Source: an uncultured Alphaproteobacteria bacterium
GTDB taxonomy: Bacteria; Pseudomonadota; Alphaproteobacteria; Rhodobacterales; Rhodobacteraceae
DNA length: 32,035 bases
Assembly (NCBI GenBank): GCA_902619165.1
Contig: CACNDI010000023.1
Span: forward strand, 1 to 32,035
Direction of reading: 5' to 3'
In this document: in pieces, positions 1 through 8,173 of the stretch
Position numbering within the stretch: position 1 is the stretch's first letter
Layout of the letters: every line of letters begins with the position of its first letter
Notes under the pieces: generated by a model
Seen by the model: the letters and a program-made list of their open reading frames with translations, nothing else
Database searches by the model: none
What the model was told of the DNA's origin: nothing
Position numbers and translations under genes: made by a program

Positions 1-1
1 C

Positions 2-226
2 TGGACAGAAGTTTATCGCAAAAGCGATGACTTTCTTTTTCATGCAGATAATCCCCCTGTTCAAGAGTACGTAGAAAAGCACGCGGAGCTGGCAACGCAT
101 TTCTCCATTGAGATTTATGGCGATGTTTCCAATGAAGTCATTGAGAGAATAAACTCATTAGAAATCCCTCTTGAGCATTTCGTATCAACATCTGTTGGGT
201 ATGTTAGGTCAGAGCGATTTTCTTAA
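2..226 (+). CDS. 3' end of an unidentified protein (74 residues visible)
   Basis: An open frame enters from the left edge and ends at TAA 224-226. The visible C-terminal 74 residues are mixed and charged, start at WTEVYRKSDDFLF and end in GYVRSERFS. They show no signal peptide, membrane segment or motif I can assign. The length before the edge is unknown. It is the only long frame here on either strand and its stop is followed by non-coding sequence, which supports a real gene end. I do not recognise the family and give no function. Confidence 0.55.
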   Translation, partial: WTEVYRKSDDFLFHADNPPVQEYVEKHAELATHFSIEIYGDVSNEVIERINSLEIPLEHFVSTSVGYVRSERFS

Positions 227-537
227 AGCGACTGTGCTGCAAAATGTAATTAATCTAATAAAGCTATCGACGTCTTTAACCTAGAACCTGCTACTCTTCT
301 TTCTAAACGGTTTGTATGAATATTTGTGGGTAGAAAGATTATATGCTGAAAAAAAGTCCAGATAACGGAGGCTTACAGAAAATTGTGGTAGTAGTTCACT
401 CCGCCGCGAAATGTGCCATGTTTTTTATTAATACTGAGGATCCGAATGAAACGCTTGTATTGGCAAACTTAATAGTCAATTGTTGAATCTAATTTCGCTT
501 TGCAGTAACATGAACTGTCATTTCTTTTTGGTAAAAA
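227..537. other. 311-bp intergenic stretch
   Basis: No tRNA, clear promoter pair or strong hairpin was seen. One short plus-strand frame, ATG 343 to TGA 486 (47 residues), is present, but it has no Shine-Dalgarno sequence and no recognisable composition, so I treat it as chance. The stretch probably holds the promoter of the TPR-methyltransferase gene that follows. Confidence 0.5.
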
Positions 538-2184
538 ATGAATAAAAAGAGTTCCAACGATAAAAGTATTCCTGAGGATTCAGTACGAAATCTTGGCGAA
601 CTATATCGAAATGGGAGTTACGAGGAAGCAGAAGTACTGGCTTTATCCCTGATCGAAAAATTTCCTGAAAACGTAAAATTGCACCAAATATTGGGATCTA
701 CATTGAAAAAGAGTGGCAGATTAAATGACGCCTTAACTGCTAATAGAAAGACTGTTTCTTTGTTCCCAGACTCAGCCCAAGCCCATAATAACATGGGTAA
801 TACATTACGTGAGCTAAATAAAATCGAAGAGGCAACAGGGAGCTACAGAAAAGCCATTCTGTTAAAACCAACATTGTCAGAGGCACACCTAGGCATGGGA
901 CTAAGTCTTGTAAAATTGAAAAAAGATTATGAAGCGGCTCTCAGTTTTACTGAAACACTTTCACTCAACCCTGATTCTGCACTAGCGCACTATCATCTTG
1001 GGAATATCTCAAAGAAACTTGGAAATATATATGAAGCTGAGGAGAGTTACAAAAAAGTAATTAAATTAAAGCCTAGGTATGCCGAAGCTTATAATAATCT
1101 TGGCATCATATATGCCGAATTAGGAAGAAAACCTGAAGCAGAAGAAAATTTCAAAAAGGCAATAGAATTACAGCCTCAATTGGCACTTGCCTTCAATAAT
1201 CTGGGTAACTTTTTGAAACAAGAACGTAGATACTATGAGGCTTTTACTATTTTAAAAAAGGCAATCGAGTTAGATCCTGACTTAGTAGAGCCTAGGATGA
1301 AACTAAATGAAGTTTCAGCTAAGGCCGTTCCAATATGGCATTTGTCCATGATGAATGACACTGCAAGAAACGATGCATATTTTGCTGCTATAAAGCGAGC
1401 AGTCGAGGAGGAAATGTTAGTTTTAGAAATAGGTACAGGATCGGGATTATTATCGATGATGGCTGCAGATAGTGGTGCAAAAAATGTGATTACCTCTGAA
1501 ACTATTGAGACGATTTCTAAAACAGCAAGAGAGATAATCTATGAAAATGGCTACCAAGAAAAGATCACCGTATTAAATAAGAAATCGACTGAGCTAATTG
1601 TTGGTGAAGACCTACCTCGCAAAGCTGATATTTTAATATCAGAGATCTTATCATCAGAATTCGTAGGTGAGGGGGTTAGAACCACTTTAGCAGATGCAAA
1701 TGCAAGATTGCTTAAAGATGGCGGAAAAGTTATTCCTGAAAGTGGGAAAATCAGGGTCGCTCTTATTGGAGATAGTCCAGAAATTTTAAATGTTACTAAT
1801 GTTGCGAACGTTAGAGGATATGACCTATCAAAATTTAATTTGATAACCGCGAATAAAATTAATGTAAAGCTTGAAAACAAGGCACCTTTTTTAAGCAATC
1901 CTAAAGATGCATTTGACATTCGTCTTAGCGAACCAAATAAAGTTTTGAATGAAAAAAAAATCTTAGAGTTTGAGGCAAATAAAAACGGAACTTGTGTAGG
2001 AATAATTCAATGGATGTCAGTTAAGCTTTATGAAGACATACAATACGAAAATATACCTGGAAATGTTTCCTCACATTGGAGCACACCTATATATCTATTT
2101 GATGAGCCTATTAAAATTAGGGTAGGTGATAAGGTTTCCATCAAAGCTTATCTAGGAAAAGATTCTGTATGGTTTTATAAATAG
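538..2184 (+). CDS. TPR-repeat protein fused to a PRMT-type protein arginine methyltransferase
   Basis: The N-terminal half (about residues 15-255) is a run of roughly seven 34-residue TPR units with the usual W/LG-Y-A-P pattern (e.g. AYNNLGIIYAELG). From residue 265 it becomes a SAM-dependent arginine methyltransferase of the PRMT7/PRMT9 type. Visible motifs are WHLSMMND (267-274, PRMT entry motif), motif I EIGTGSG (297-303), the double-E loop with E369 and E378 nine residues apart, and a THW-like loop at H513-W514 followed by the C-terminal beta barrel (to 548). In PRMTs these loops bind the substrate arginine. The TPRs probably recruit the protein substrate. TPRs ahead of a PRMT domain are best known from eukaryotic PRMT9, so the architecture is unusual in bacteria. 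The start ATG lacks a clear ribosome site. The fold assignment is firm; the substrate is unknown. Confidence 0.85.
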   Translation: MNKKSSNDKSIPEDSVRNLGELYRNGSYEEAEVLALSLIEKFPENVKLHQILGSTLKKSGRLNDALTANRKTVSLFPDSAQAHNNMGNTLRELNKIEEATGSYRKAILLKPTLSEAHLGMGLSLVKLKKDYEAALSFTETLSLNPDSALAHYHLGNISKKLGNIYEAEESYKKVIKLKPRYAEAYNNLGIIYAELGRKPEAEENFKKAIELQPQLALAFNNLGNFLKQERRYYEAFTILKKAIELDPDLVEPRMKLNEVSAKAVPIWHLSMMNDTARNDAYFAAIKRAVEEEMLVLEIGTGSGLLSMMAADSGAKNVITSETIETISKTAREIIYENGYQEKITVLNKKSTELIVGEDLPRKADILISEILSSEFVGEGVRTTLADANARLLKDGGKVIPESGKIRVALIGDSPEILNVTNVANVRGYDLSKFNLITANKINVKLENKAPFLSNPKDAFDIRLSEPNKVLNEKKILEFEANKNGTCVGIIQWMSVKLYEDIQYENIPGNVSSHWSTPIYLFDEPIKIRVGDKVSIKAYLGKDSVWFYK

Positions 2185-2400
2185 CTTTTTAAAAAAAATA
2201 GAAACACTCCATTGAATTATTACCTACTGAAAAATTATAGTTTTTAAAATTTTTCTTTCTGCCTTCATTTCTGACATCAAATTACTCTCACTGATACTCC
2301 AGACATGATATACAATATATGTAAATTTGCAAAAATAGTTTAGTTAATAAACCATTTATATGTTTATTTTTATAGGATTAAAAAACGTTAAACAAGAGAT

Positions 2401-2817
2401 TTGGCTAACGAATATAAATATAAGATAGAAAAATCGTTTATTGATTTTAATGGCCACCTAGCGGAATTTGGTTATTACTATTATGGTGTCGATGGGTTGA
2501 GGAAACTTTGTGAAGATAAAGGCTGCACTCCAAAGCTTTACGAAGAATTGAAGATTGGTCCCATTACCTTTCAAACAACAGTATCTTTTAAAAAGGAAGT
2601 TCGGGAGAACTCAATGATTATTGTAAATCCGAGAATTACTTCAATGTCAGAAGATTGCAAAAAGTGGTCTAGTCAATCTGATATTATGAATGAAACGAGG
2701 GAACTTTGCGCTTCAATCGTCAGTAATGGAGCATTCATGGACCACGTAAGCAGAAAGGTGGCCCCGCCTCCAAAAGAATTACAAGAAAAATGGAAATTGT
2801 TATTAGAAATTGACTAA
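2401..2817 (+). CDS. acyl-CoA thioesterase-like hotdog-fold protein
   Basis: This 138-residue protein has the length and layout of a single hotdog domain of the 4-hydroxybenzoyl-CoA thioesterase type (4HBT_2). The N-terminal segment FIDFNGHLAEFGYYYY matches the family pattern D-x-N-G-H-x5-Y, although the position usually occupied by the catalytic Asp reads F/N here (DFNGH). A central beta-strand run (ITFQTTVSFKKEV) fits the fold. It begins at TTG 2401; no ATG lies in frame upstream, and AGAG 6 nt before it is a weak ribosome site. It stands alone with 216 bp before and 246 bp after. The substrate cannot be read from the sequence. Confidence 0.7.
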   Translation: MANEYKYKIEKSFIDFNGHLAEFGYYYYGVDGLRKLCEDKGCTPKLYEELKIGPITFQTTVSFKKEVRENSMIIVNPRITSMSEDCKKWSSQSDIMNETRELCASIVSNGAFMDHVSRKVAPPPKELQEKWKLLLEID

Positions 2818-2836
2818 AAAATCTTCGATTTTTTTT
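2816..2836 (+). terminator. AT-rich hairpin overlapping the thioesterase stop codon
   Basis: Stem AAAAAATC (2816-2823), loop TTC, stem GATTTTTT (2827-2834), followed by two more T. It is a perfect 8-bp stem but has only one G-C pair, so termination strength is uncertain. The stem begins inside the TAA stop codon. Confidence 0.4.
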
Positions 2837-3063
2837 GTAAACTTAATAATTAAAAAAAAATTACGAAGTATACAAAATATTTTAATACAGAGAGCTGTCT
2901 TCCCAGACATAGTTGCATAAAAATATAAAACACTTGCCGGTGAAAAATTATGCTTGAATAATCTTCATCAATAATTAATTGGTATGGTCATGGGGAAGAT
3001 AAATAGGAACTTTCGCCCCTGTTTGTTTAGATAGTGCGTTTGTAATCGGAAAGGAAAAAGCAG

Positions 3064-4233
3064 ATGAATATTTTGCCTGACATTAGAGTAAATTCTAATT
3101 ACCTAGAGGAGATTTATAAAGATCTTCATTCTCACCCAGAGCTTGGCTTCGAAGAAGAGAGAACATCAAAAATTGTGCAAGAGAAATTGAAGGAATACGG
3201 AGTAGACGAAATACATACGGAGATCGGAAAAACTGGTGTAGTAGGTATCATTAGAGGTAATAATGGTGGAGGAAATAGGAGAATTGGCTTAAGGGCTGAT
3301 ATGGATGCTCTTCCAATTCAAGAAGATACGGGACTTTCCTATGCATCAAGAGTTGATGGAAAAATGCACGCATGCGGTCACGATGCACATACAACCATGC
3401 TTCTTGGAGCAGCAAAGTACTTAGCTAAGACCAGAAATTTTAGTGGGACAGCAATTTTAATATTCCAACCGGCAGAGGAAGGTCAGGGCGGTGCAACAAA
3501 AATGCTCGATGATGGATTATTCAAAAAATTTCCATGTGATGAGATATATGGCATACATAACGATCCTAATGGAAAAAATGGAGAGATAGGCATTTGTAAG
3601 GGTAAAGCTATGGCAGGAGCGGCCATATTTGATATTAATATTGACGGGATAGGTAGTCATGCTGCAATGCCTCATCAATCAAAAGATCCTATAATTATCG
3701 CGCATGAGCTTATTACCCAACTTCAGAGCATTTTAAGTCGCAACGTACCTCCTTTAGAAACAATAGTTTTATCAGTAACAAAAATTCACGCGGGATCTGC
3801 CTTCAACGTCATACCAAGTAACTGTGTTATTGCTGGGACTATTAGATATTTCTCAGATGAAGTCTATGCAATTGTTGAAGAGCGTTTTAAAAATATATGT
3901 AAGGGTTTAGAATTAAGTAATGGCGTTAAAATCCAGCTCAATATCAAAAAGCTTTTTGATGTCTTAGTTAACGATGATGAAATTTCGGATTATTATATGG
4001 ATGCTGCTGAAAAAATTGTTGGACAAAAAAACATCAAGAGAAATCAGCTACCATCTACTGGCTCCGAAGACTTTGCTGATATGCTACGGTATGTTAAGGG
4101 TGCATATTGCTTCATTAGCCATTCTGGGAAAGCGCCTCTTCATAGTCCTCACTTTACTCTCGATACGAGCATACTTCCAATTGGGGCGTCAGTATTAGCC
4201 AAAGTGGTTGAGGACAGACTAATAAAAAGCTAA
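3064..4233 (+). CDS. M20D-family metal-dependent amidohydrolase (hippurate / N-acyl amino acid hydrolase-like)
   Basis: A 389-residue cytoplasmic enzyme of the M20D family (hippurate hydrolase, IAA-amino acid hydrolase), full length for the family. The metal-site motifs are all present: MHACGHDAH (C104, H106, H109), FQPAEEG with E138/E139, H165 in GIHND, and LHSPHF near the C-terminus (H360, H363). SEDFA near residue 335 is also typical. The dimerisation lid domain is inserted in the middle (GSHAAMPH onward). Members hydrolyse N-acyl or N-aroyl amino acids; the exact substrate is not readable. The start is well supported by AGGAAAAAG just upstream of ATG 3064. It is monocistronic by spacing. 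Confidence 0.92.
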   Translation: MNILPDIRVNSNYLEEIYKDLHSHPELGFEEERTSKIVQEKLKEYGVDEIHTEIGKTGVVGIIRGNNGGGNRRIGLRADMDALPIQEDTGLSYASRVDGKMHACGHDAHTTMLLGAAKYLAKTRNFSGTAILIFQPAEEGQGGATKMLDDGLFKKFPCDEIYGIHNDPNGKNGEIGICKGKAMAGAAIFDINIDGIGSHAAMPHQSKDPIIIAHELITQLQSILSRNVPPLETIVLSVTKIHAGSAFNVIPSNCVIAGTIRYFSDEVYAIVEERFKNICKGLELSNGVKIQLNIKKLFDVLVNDDEISDYYMDAAEKIVGQKNIKRNQLPSTGSEDFADMLRYVKGAYCFISHSGKAPLHSPHFTLDTSILPIGASVLAKVVEDRLIKS

Positions 4234-4367
4234 TTAGGCAAACCTAGCTTTCTAAGAAGTATAGTTTAATGAGACTAGGTCGAAAAATCTTGAAGATATT
4301 GATTTATCAGAAAATCATTTCATACTGAGTCATCAGAAATTTAAAATAATTTGATAGGCTAACTAAA

Positions 4368-5684
4368 GTGTCGGAGCTTGTACAATTAAAACTTGAAGAT
4401 GCATCATTGGATGAGATTGCGGAGTTAGCGTTAAAGGCAATTGGGCCAAATGCTTCAGCAAAAAAAAACATAGATGTAAAAGATGTTTCTGGAAATAGCG
4501 GCGCTAAAACGTATGTCTGTTCCCTCCACGAGGTTCCAAAGTGCATAGTCAAAGTTAGTAGTTCTAAAAGCATTATGAGTTCACAACCAATAACGCAAAA
4601 GAGAGTGTCGCTAGCTACCGAAGTTCTTCGACATCAAAAACTTGCTCCCCCAATTATATTAAAAGGAACTGACTTCCATATTGAGCGCTCAGCTGGAATT
4701 TCTGTAATGCAGGATTTCTTTCATTTTAATGAAGAGTTAGCGCCACCTGATAAAATAGCTGAAGTTTTAGCAAAATTGCACTCAGCACCAACTAACTGGT
4801 ATGATCAATTGAGAGCTGAATTTGTAGATGGAGATAAATTTTTGTCTTCAGCATTACATTCGGTTGCACCTCACGCACCATTTTGGTGTCTGCCATGGTC
4901 CGGGATTGATACGAAAATGCCGGTACTTGGAGTAGGTAACCCAGATCCCAGCATTGCAAAAAGAATTTTTGACCTTGGTGTAAAAACTGGAGTTTATGAA
5001 AAAGTGATACAGTGTGATGCCTTTTCCCCTGTTTCGGAAGCCGCAAGACGGCAGGTGGTCGTTCATAATGATTTCAAGCCAGATAACATATTATATAATC
5101 CTGAATCCAAAGAGCTTACGGTAATAGACTATGACCTGGTTCAAGTCGGAGCGGCAGTAATGGATTTTGGATTGCCATACATGATGTGGCTAGGGTCGAG
5201 GTTTACGGACTTTGCATATAGAAGGGATTTTATCAAATCATATCTTCATCATTCTAGCCTTCCAACAGACGAAAAAAGTGTTAGAGATATGATGGTTGAT
5301 TGTGAAATAAATACTATCGTGGCATTTCCTGGACTATTGGCAAATATTTATGATGCTGAAATTCCACTGCTCCGTGGGGTTGATCACCCTACAGCTAAAT
5401 CAGGATATATAGCCCGTTCTTCTGAAGCTTCTCCTACAGGATCGGAACTGATAGACCTTCTGGCTGAAGCTGTCTTTAAAATTAAATCAAACGCAGATTT
5501 AATCACTTCGAGCCTTGAACAAGGGCTAGTGGTAACGATTTTCAAGAATAAGGGCTTGGGATCAAATTTGCTTTATTCTTGGCTTAAAGAAATGCAAGAA
5601 AATAATATGCTCCGACTTTTTGGCATCGCAGAGACTGATGGAGCTGAACTATTTGTTTCAGATCACGCAAAAGAGAAAAAATAG
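4368..5684 (+). CDS. APH/choline-kinase-like phosphotransferase with C-terminal extension
   Basis: The protein has the catalytic core of the aminoglycoside phosphotransferase / choline kinase fold: the Brenner motif VHNDFKPDN (H232, D234, N239) and the metal-binding IDYDLVQ (D254, D256). An N-terminal Gly-containing loop (SGNSGAKTY) and lysine of CIVKVS fit the ATP-binding lobe. At 438 residues it is longer than most APH enzymes; about 130 residues after the usual core (from roughly 305) have no motif I recognise. GTG 4368 is the chosen start, with AGG about 12 nt upstream, so translation initiation may be weak. It could phosphorylate a small alcohol or amino alcohol; an antibiotic-resistance role is not indicated by context. 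Confidence 0.72.
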   Translation: MSELVQLKLEDASLDEIAELALKAIGPNASAKKNIDVKDVSGNSGAKTYVCSLHEVPKCIVKVSSSKSIMSSQPITQKRVSLATEVLRHQKLAPPIILKGTDFHIERSAGISVMQDFFHFNEELAPPDKIAEVLAKLHSAPTNWYDQLRAEFVDGDKFLSSALHSVAPHAPFWCLPWSGIDTKMPVLGVGNPDPSIAKRIFDLGVKTGVYEKVIQCDAFSPVSEAARRQVVVHNDFKPDNILYNPESKELTVIDYDLVQVGAAVMDFGLPYMMWLGSRFTDFAYRRDFIKSYLHHSSLPTDEKSVRDMMVDCEINTIVAFPGLLANIYDAEIPLLRGVDHPTAKSGYIARSSEASPTGSELIDLLAEAVFKIKSNADLITSSLEQGLVVTIFKNKGLGSNLLYSWLKEMQENNMLRLFGIAETDGAELFVSDHAKEKK

Positions 5685-5735
5685 ACATTTATATTTTCGA
5701 TTTTAGGTTAAAAATGATATCAAACTTCAACTAGA

Positions 5736-6584
5736 TTATTTATTCGCCGATACGTAATTGAGGCATGCCTTATACGTAATTTCTTTTCCACTTTGTCGTT
5801 GCTCACATAGTTTTATGATTTCATTTTTTATCATCGCGATTTTTTCGCTTGATAAATTTTCTTCTGATAAAATTCTTGCTCTCGGACCAATCCCCATTAG
5901 AAGTTCAGCATCTTTCTCGGTGCTATCTTTCGTTGAGATAAAAGTATAAACCTTATCAACACTTATATTTTTAAATCCAGCCGATTCTAAGACTTCTTTA
6001 ATATATTCAGGCTCACTGAATGCAAAGGGACCTGGGTCATTTGTTACCTCTGGAAGAACTTTCTGAGTATATTTAGTGATAATATCCATACCTTCAATTA
6101 TAAACTCATTCTCCATCATATTTGTCCAACACACAAAATTTAGAGAACCACTTGTCTTTAAAGAACAATAAATATTTTTGAAGGCTTCTAAGGGACTTTC
6201 GAAAAACATTACACCAAATCGAGATATAACTTTATCAAAGTAATTTTCATCAAAAGAATAATTCTGAGCATCACAATGCACAAATGTCATTGTATCGATA
6301 TCTGAAAATTTACTTTTTGCATGATCAAGCAAAGTTTTAGAAATATCCGCTCCAACAACATGTCCAGCATCAGCCAATAATTTTGATACTCGAAAAGTTG
6401 TATCACCACCTCCACACCCGATATCTAAAACTTTATCCGATGCCTTTATCTTCACTCTCGAAAAAAATTCGTCAGTTAGTATTGATAATCGCTCATTTAG
6501 TGCATTCTCATTTTTGACCCACTTAGGCCCAGATTTTTCGTTCCAATATTCGGATTGTTCAACATTGATAATTTTTTGTTTCAT
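5736..6584 (-). CDS. class I SAM-dependent methyltransferase (UbiE/Methyltransf_11-25 type)
   Basis: A 282-residue Rossmann-fold methyltransferase. Motif I is VLDIGCGGG at residues 52-60, the acidic end of strand beta-2 is GADIS near 78-82, and CDAQNYSF precedes the strand-4 segment (FDKVISRFGVMFF). WNEKSGPKWV near the N-terminus is common in this group, which acts on small molecules such as quinones, sterols or phospholipids. It lies 14 bp downstream of the iron-sulfur cyclase gene with a good ribosome site (AAGGCAAGG), so the two are almost surely cotranscribed. Whether the cyclase and methyltransferase work together is not known. The substrate is not readable. Confidence 0.85.
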   Translation of the reverse strand: MKQKIINVEQSEYWNEKSGPKWVKNENALNERLSILTDEFFSRVKIKASDKVLDIGCGGGDTTFRVSKLLADAGHVVGADISKTLLDHAKSKFSDIDTMTFVHCDAQNYSFDENYFDKVISRFGVMFFESPLEAFKNIYCSLKTSGSLNFVCWTNMMENEFIIEGMDIITKYTQKVLPEVTNDPGPFAFSEPEYIKEVLESAGFKNISVDKVYTFISTKDSTEKDAELLMGIGPRARILSEENLSSEKIAMIKNEIIKLCEQRQSGKEITYKACLNYVSANK

Positions 6585-6598
6585 ATCGTGCCTTGCCT

Positions 6599-8134
6599 TT
6601 AAGCTTTCTGAATCCAGATATAGCTATCTGCTTCCAGTGTGGGAATAACTGTAAGTGGCTCGCAATCTTTTTCTACTTCTTTAGGTTGTAATCCAACCCA
6701 TTTTCTCACTTCACCTGATCTAAAACAAAACTCACTATTATGATAGGGACATAAGATAGTTCCTTCATCTGTTATCTGACCTATGTCCAATGGTAAATTC
6801 ATATGTGGACATATATTCTCAATAGCAAAGATTCCTTCCTGATTTATAAGAAGAAATTCTTTTCCATTATATTCAAACTTTTTCTTTTCTCCAACATCGA
6901 GCTCACTAATAGGCAAGGTCCTTATCCAAGTATTGCCATCAATCTCTTTTACTTTAATATCTGCGTGATCTACTAGCTTATCTTTATTAAGACCACTAAC
7001 CTCATGCAAGGTAATTAAGTTACTAGATCCCCTTAATTTTAATCGAACAAAATTTCTTACATCAACTGCATCTTTTATTCTTTCATAAGCAACATCGGAA
7101 ATAAGGAAACGTGTTCCCGCCTCTTTATTTATAGCTTCAATTCTACTGGCGATATTTACAGTGTCTCCAATTATGGTAAATTTTTTGTCTTCGCCAAAAC
7201 CAACAGAACCTAGAATAGCTTCACCATAATGAATACCTATTCGTATATCAAAATCTCTACCGTAAGCTTGAGACAGATAATCCTTAAATTCGTCCATAGC
7301 TTGTAGCATTTCTAACGCTGTATTTGCTGCTCTAAGTGTCTGTTGTCTTGAGTCTTTGAGACCAAAGATAGCCAGAATTGCATCACCAATATAATTATTT
7401 ATCTCCCCACCATTTTTAATGATGATTTCGCGCATTATAGAGATGTATCTATTTAAAATGAATATCACATCATAAGCAGCAAGCGCCTCAGAAAAAGGGG
7501 TAAAACCCTTAATATCGACAAACATCACCGTCAGATTTCTTATAGTACCGACGGACTCTAGTTTCGTATCGGACAATTTATTTGAATTACTCAAATCCCT
7601 CTTGTCGAGGAGAAGTCTTCTGTACGAAACAGGTCCACTTATTGTGGTTTGGCAGGCAAGTCTTATATTTTCCGGAAAGGAAAGCTTATCCGATAGCTTT
7701 CTCTCAGCATCTGACCTAGGAGAACAATTTTCTAATCCTTCTGTAATTTCAACTCTGCAAGTCGAGCATTTTCCAGTACCTCCGCAAGCACTTAAGTGAG
7801 ATATATTATTTCTTATTGATGCTGTGAGTATTGTTTCATTTACACCTACCTCTATTTTTTTCTTGTCAGGTTGTACTATTGCTGAGAAGAGATCTCCATC
7901 ATTAAAACTTTTTTCTGGTCTATTATGGCTACCATCACAGAAAGGTTTGTTTTGTGTTTTTTTACATGTGCAGAAATATTTCGTCTCTGTTTTTTCCGCT
8001 ACATATTTTAAGGGTGTGAATTCACTGCCCGCATGACTGCCATCACAAAAAGGCTGATTTTTACTCTTTCCACAACTACACCAAAAGTAGCTTTTATCTT
8101 TCTCGACATCATGAGGTATAGGTTTAAATTTCAT
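6599..8134 (-). CDS. multi-iron-sulfur class III nucleotide cyclase: CDGSH-CDGSH-ferredoxin-cyclase-Rieske
   Basis: Five domains lie in one 511-residue chain. Two CDGSH (mitoNEET-type) 2Fe-2S sites come first (C19, C21, C30, H34 and C55, C57, C66, H70). A plant/adrenodoxin-type 2Fe-2S ferredoxin follows (C117-x5-C123-x2-C126-x34-C161). Next is a class III nucleotidyl cyclase domain (about 195-380) with both metal Asp (D207 in VDIKGF, D251 in YIGD) and the transition-state pair N327/R331 of VNIASR. Last is a Rieske 2Fe-2S domain (C442-x-H444, C462-x2-H465). All sixteen predicted cluster ligands are present, and the catalytic Asp/Asn/Arg set suggests an active cyclase. The purine-selecting Lys position reads N247 with T320 as partner. 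There is no signal peptide or membrane helix, so it is cytoplasmic. Redox or iron-sulfur status probably gates cAMP (or cGMP) synthesis; that is inference. Confidence 0.9.
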   Translation of the reverse strand: MKFKPIPHDVEKDKSYFWCSCGKSKNQPFCDGSHAGSEFTPLKYVAEKTETKYFCTCKKTQNKPFCDGSHNRPEKSFNDGDLFSAIVQPDKKKIEVGVNETILTASIRNNISHLSACGGTGKCSTCRVEITEGLENCSPRSDAERKLSDKLSFPENIRLACQTTISGPVSYRRLLLDKRDLSNSNKLSDTKLESVGTIRNLTVMFVDIKGFTPFSEALAAYDVIFILNRYISIMREIIIKNGGEINNYIGDAILAIFGLKDSRQQTLRAANTALEMLQAMDEFKDYLSQAYGRDFDIRIGIHYGEAILGSVGFGEDKKFTIIGDTVNIASRIEAINKEAGTRFLISDVAYERIKDAVDVRNFVRLKLRGSSNLITLHEVSGLNKDKLVDHADIKVKEIDGNTWIRTLPISELDVGEKKKFEYNGKEFLLINQEGIFAIENICPHMNLPLDIGQITDEGTILCPYHNSEFCFRSGEVRKWVGLQPKEVEKDCEPLTVIPTLEADSYIWIQKA

Positions 8135-8173
8135 AATTTCTCAATCCTTTGATCCTGCCTAATCTCTTTTTAC

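Noticed and set aside
343-486. 47-codon plus-strand frame between the left-edge gene and the TPR-PRMT gene
   Set aside because: No ribosome site, no recognisable composition and no helix or signal; likely chance.
1551-1919. 122-codon frame antisense to the TPR-PRMT gene
   Set aside because: It lies entirely opposite a conserved methyltransferase domain and shows no family features.
4234-4260. Terminator after the M20 amidohydrolase (TTAGG-caaa-CCTAG)
   Set aside because: The stem is only four to five pairs with no T-run, too weak to call.
6599-8134. Possibility that the multi-domain cyclase is two or three genes joined by an assembly error
   Set aside because: The frame is uninterrupted, linkers between domains are of normal length and base composition does not change along it; still, comparison with relatives would settle it.
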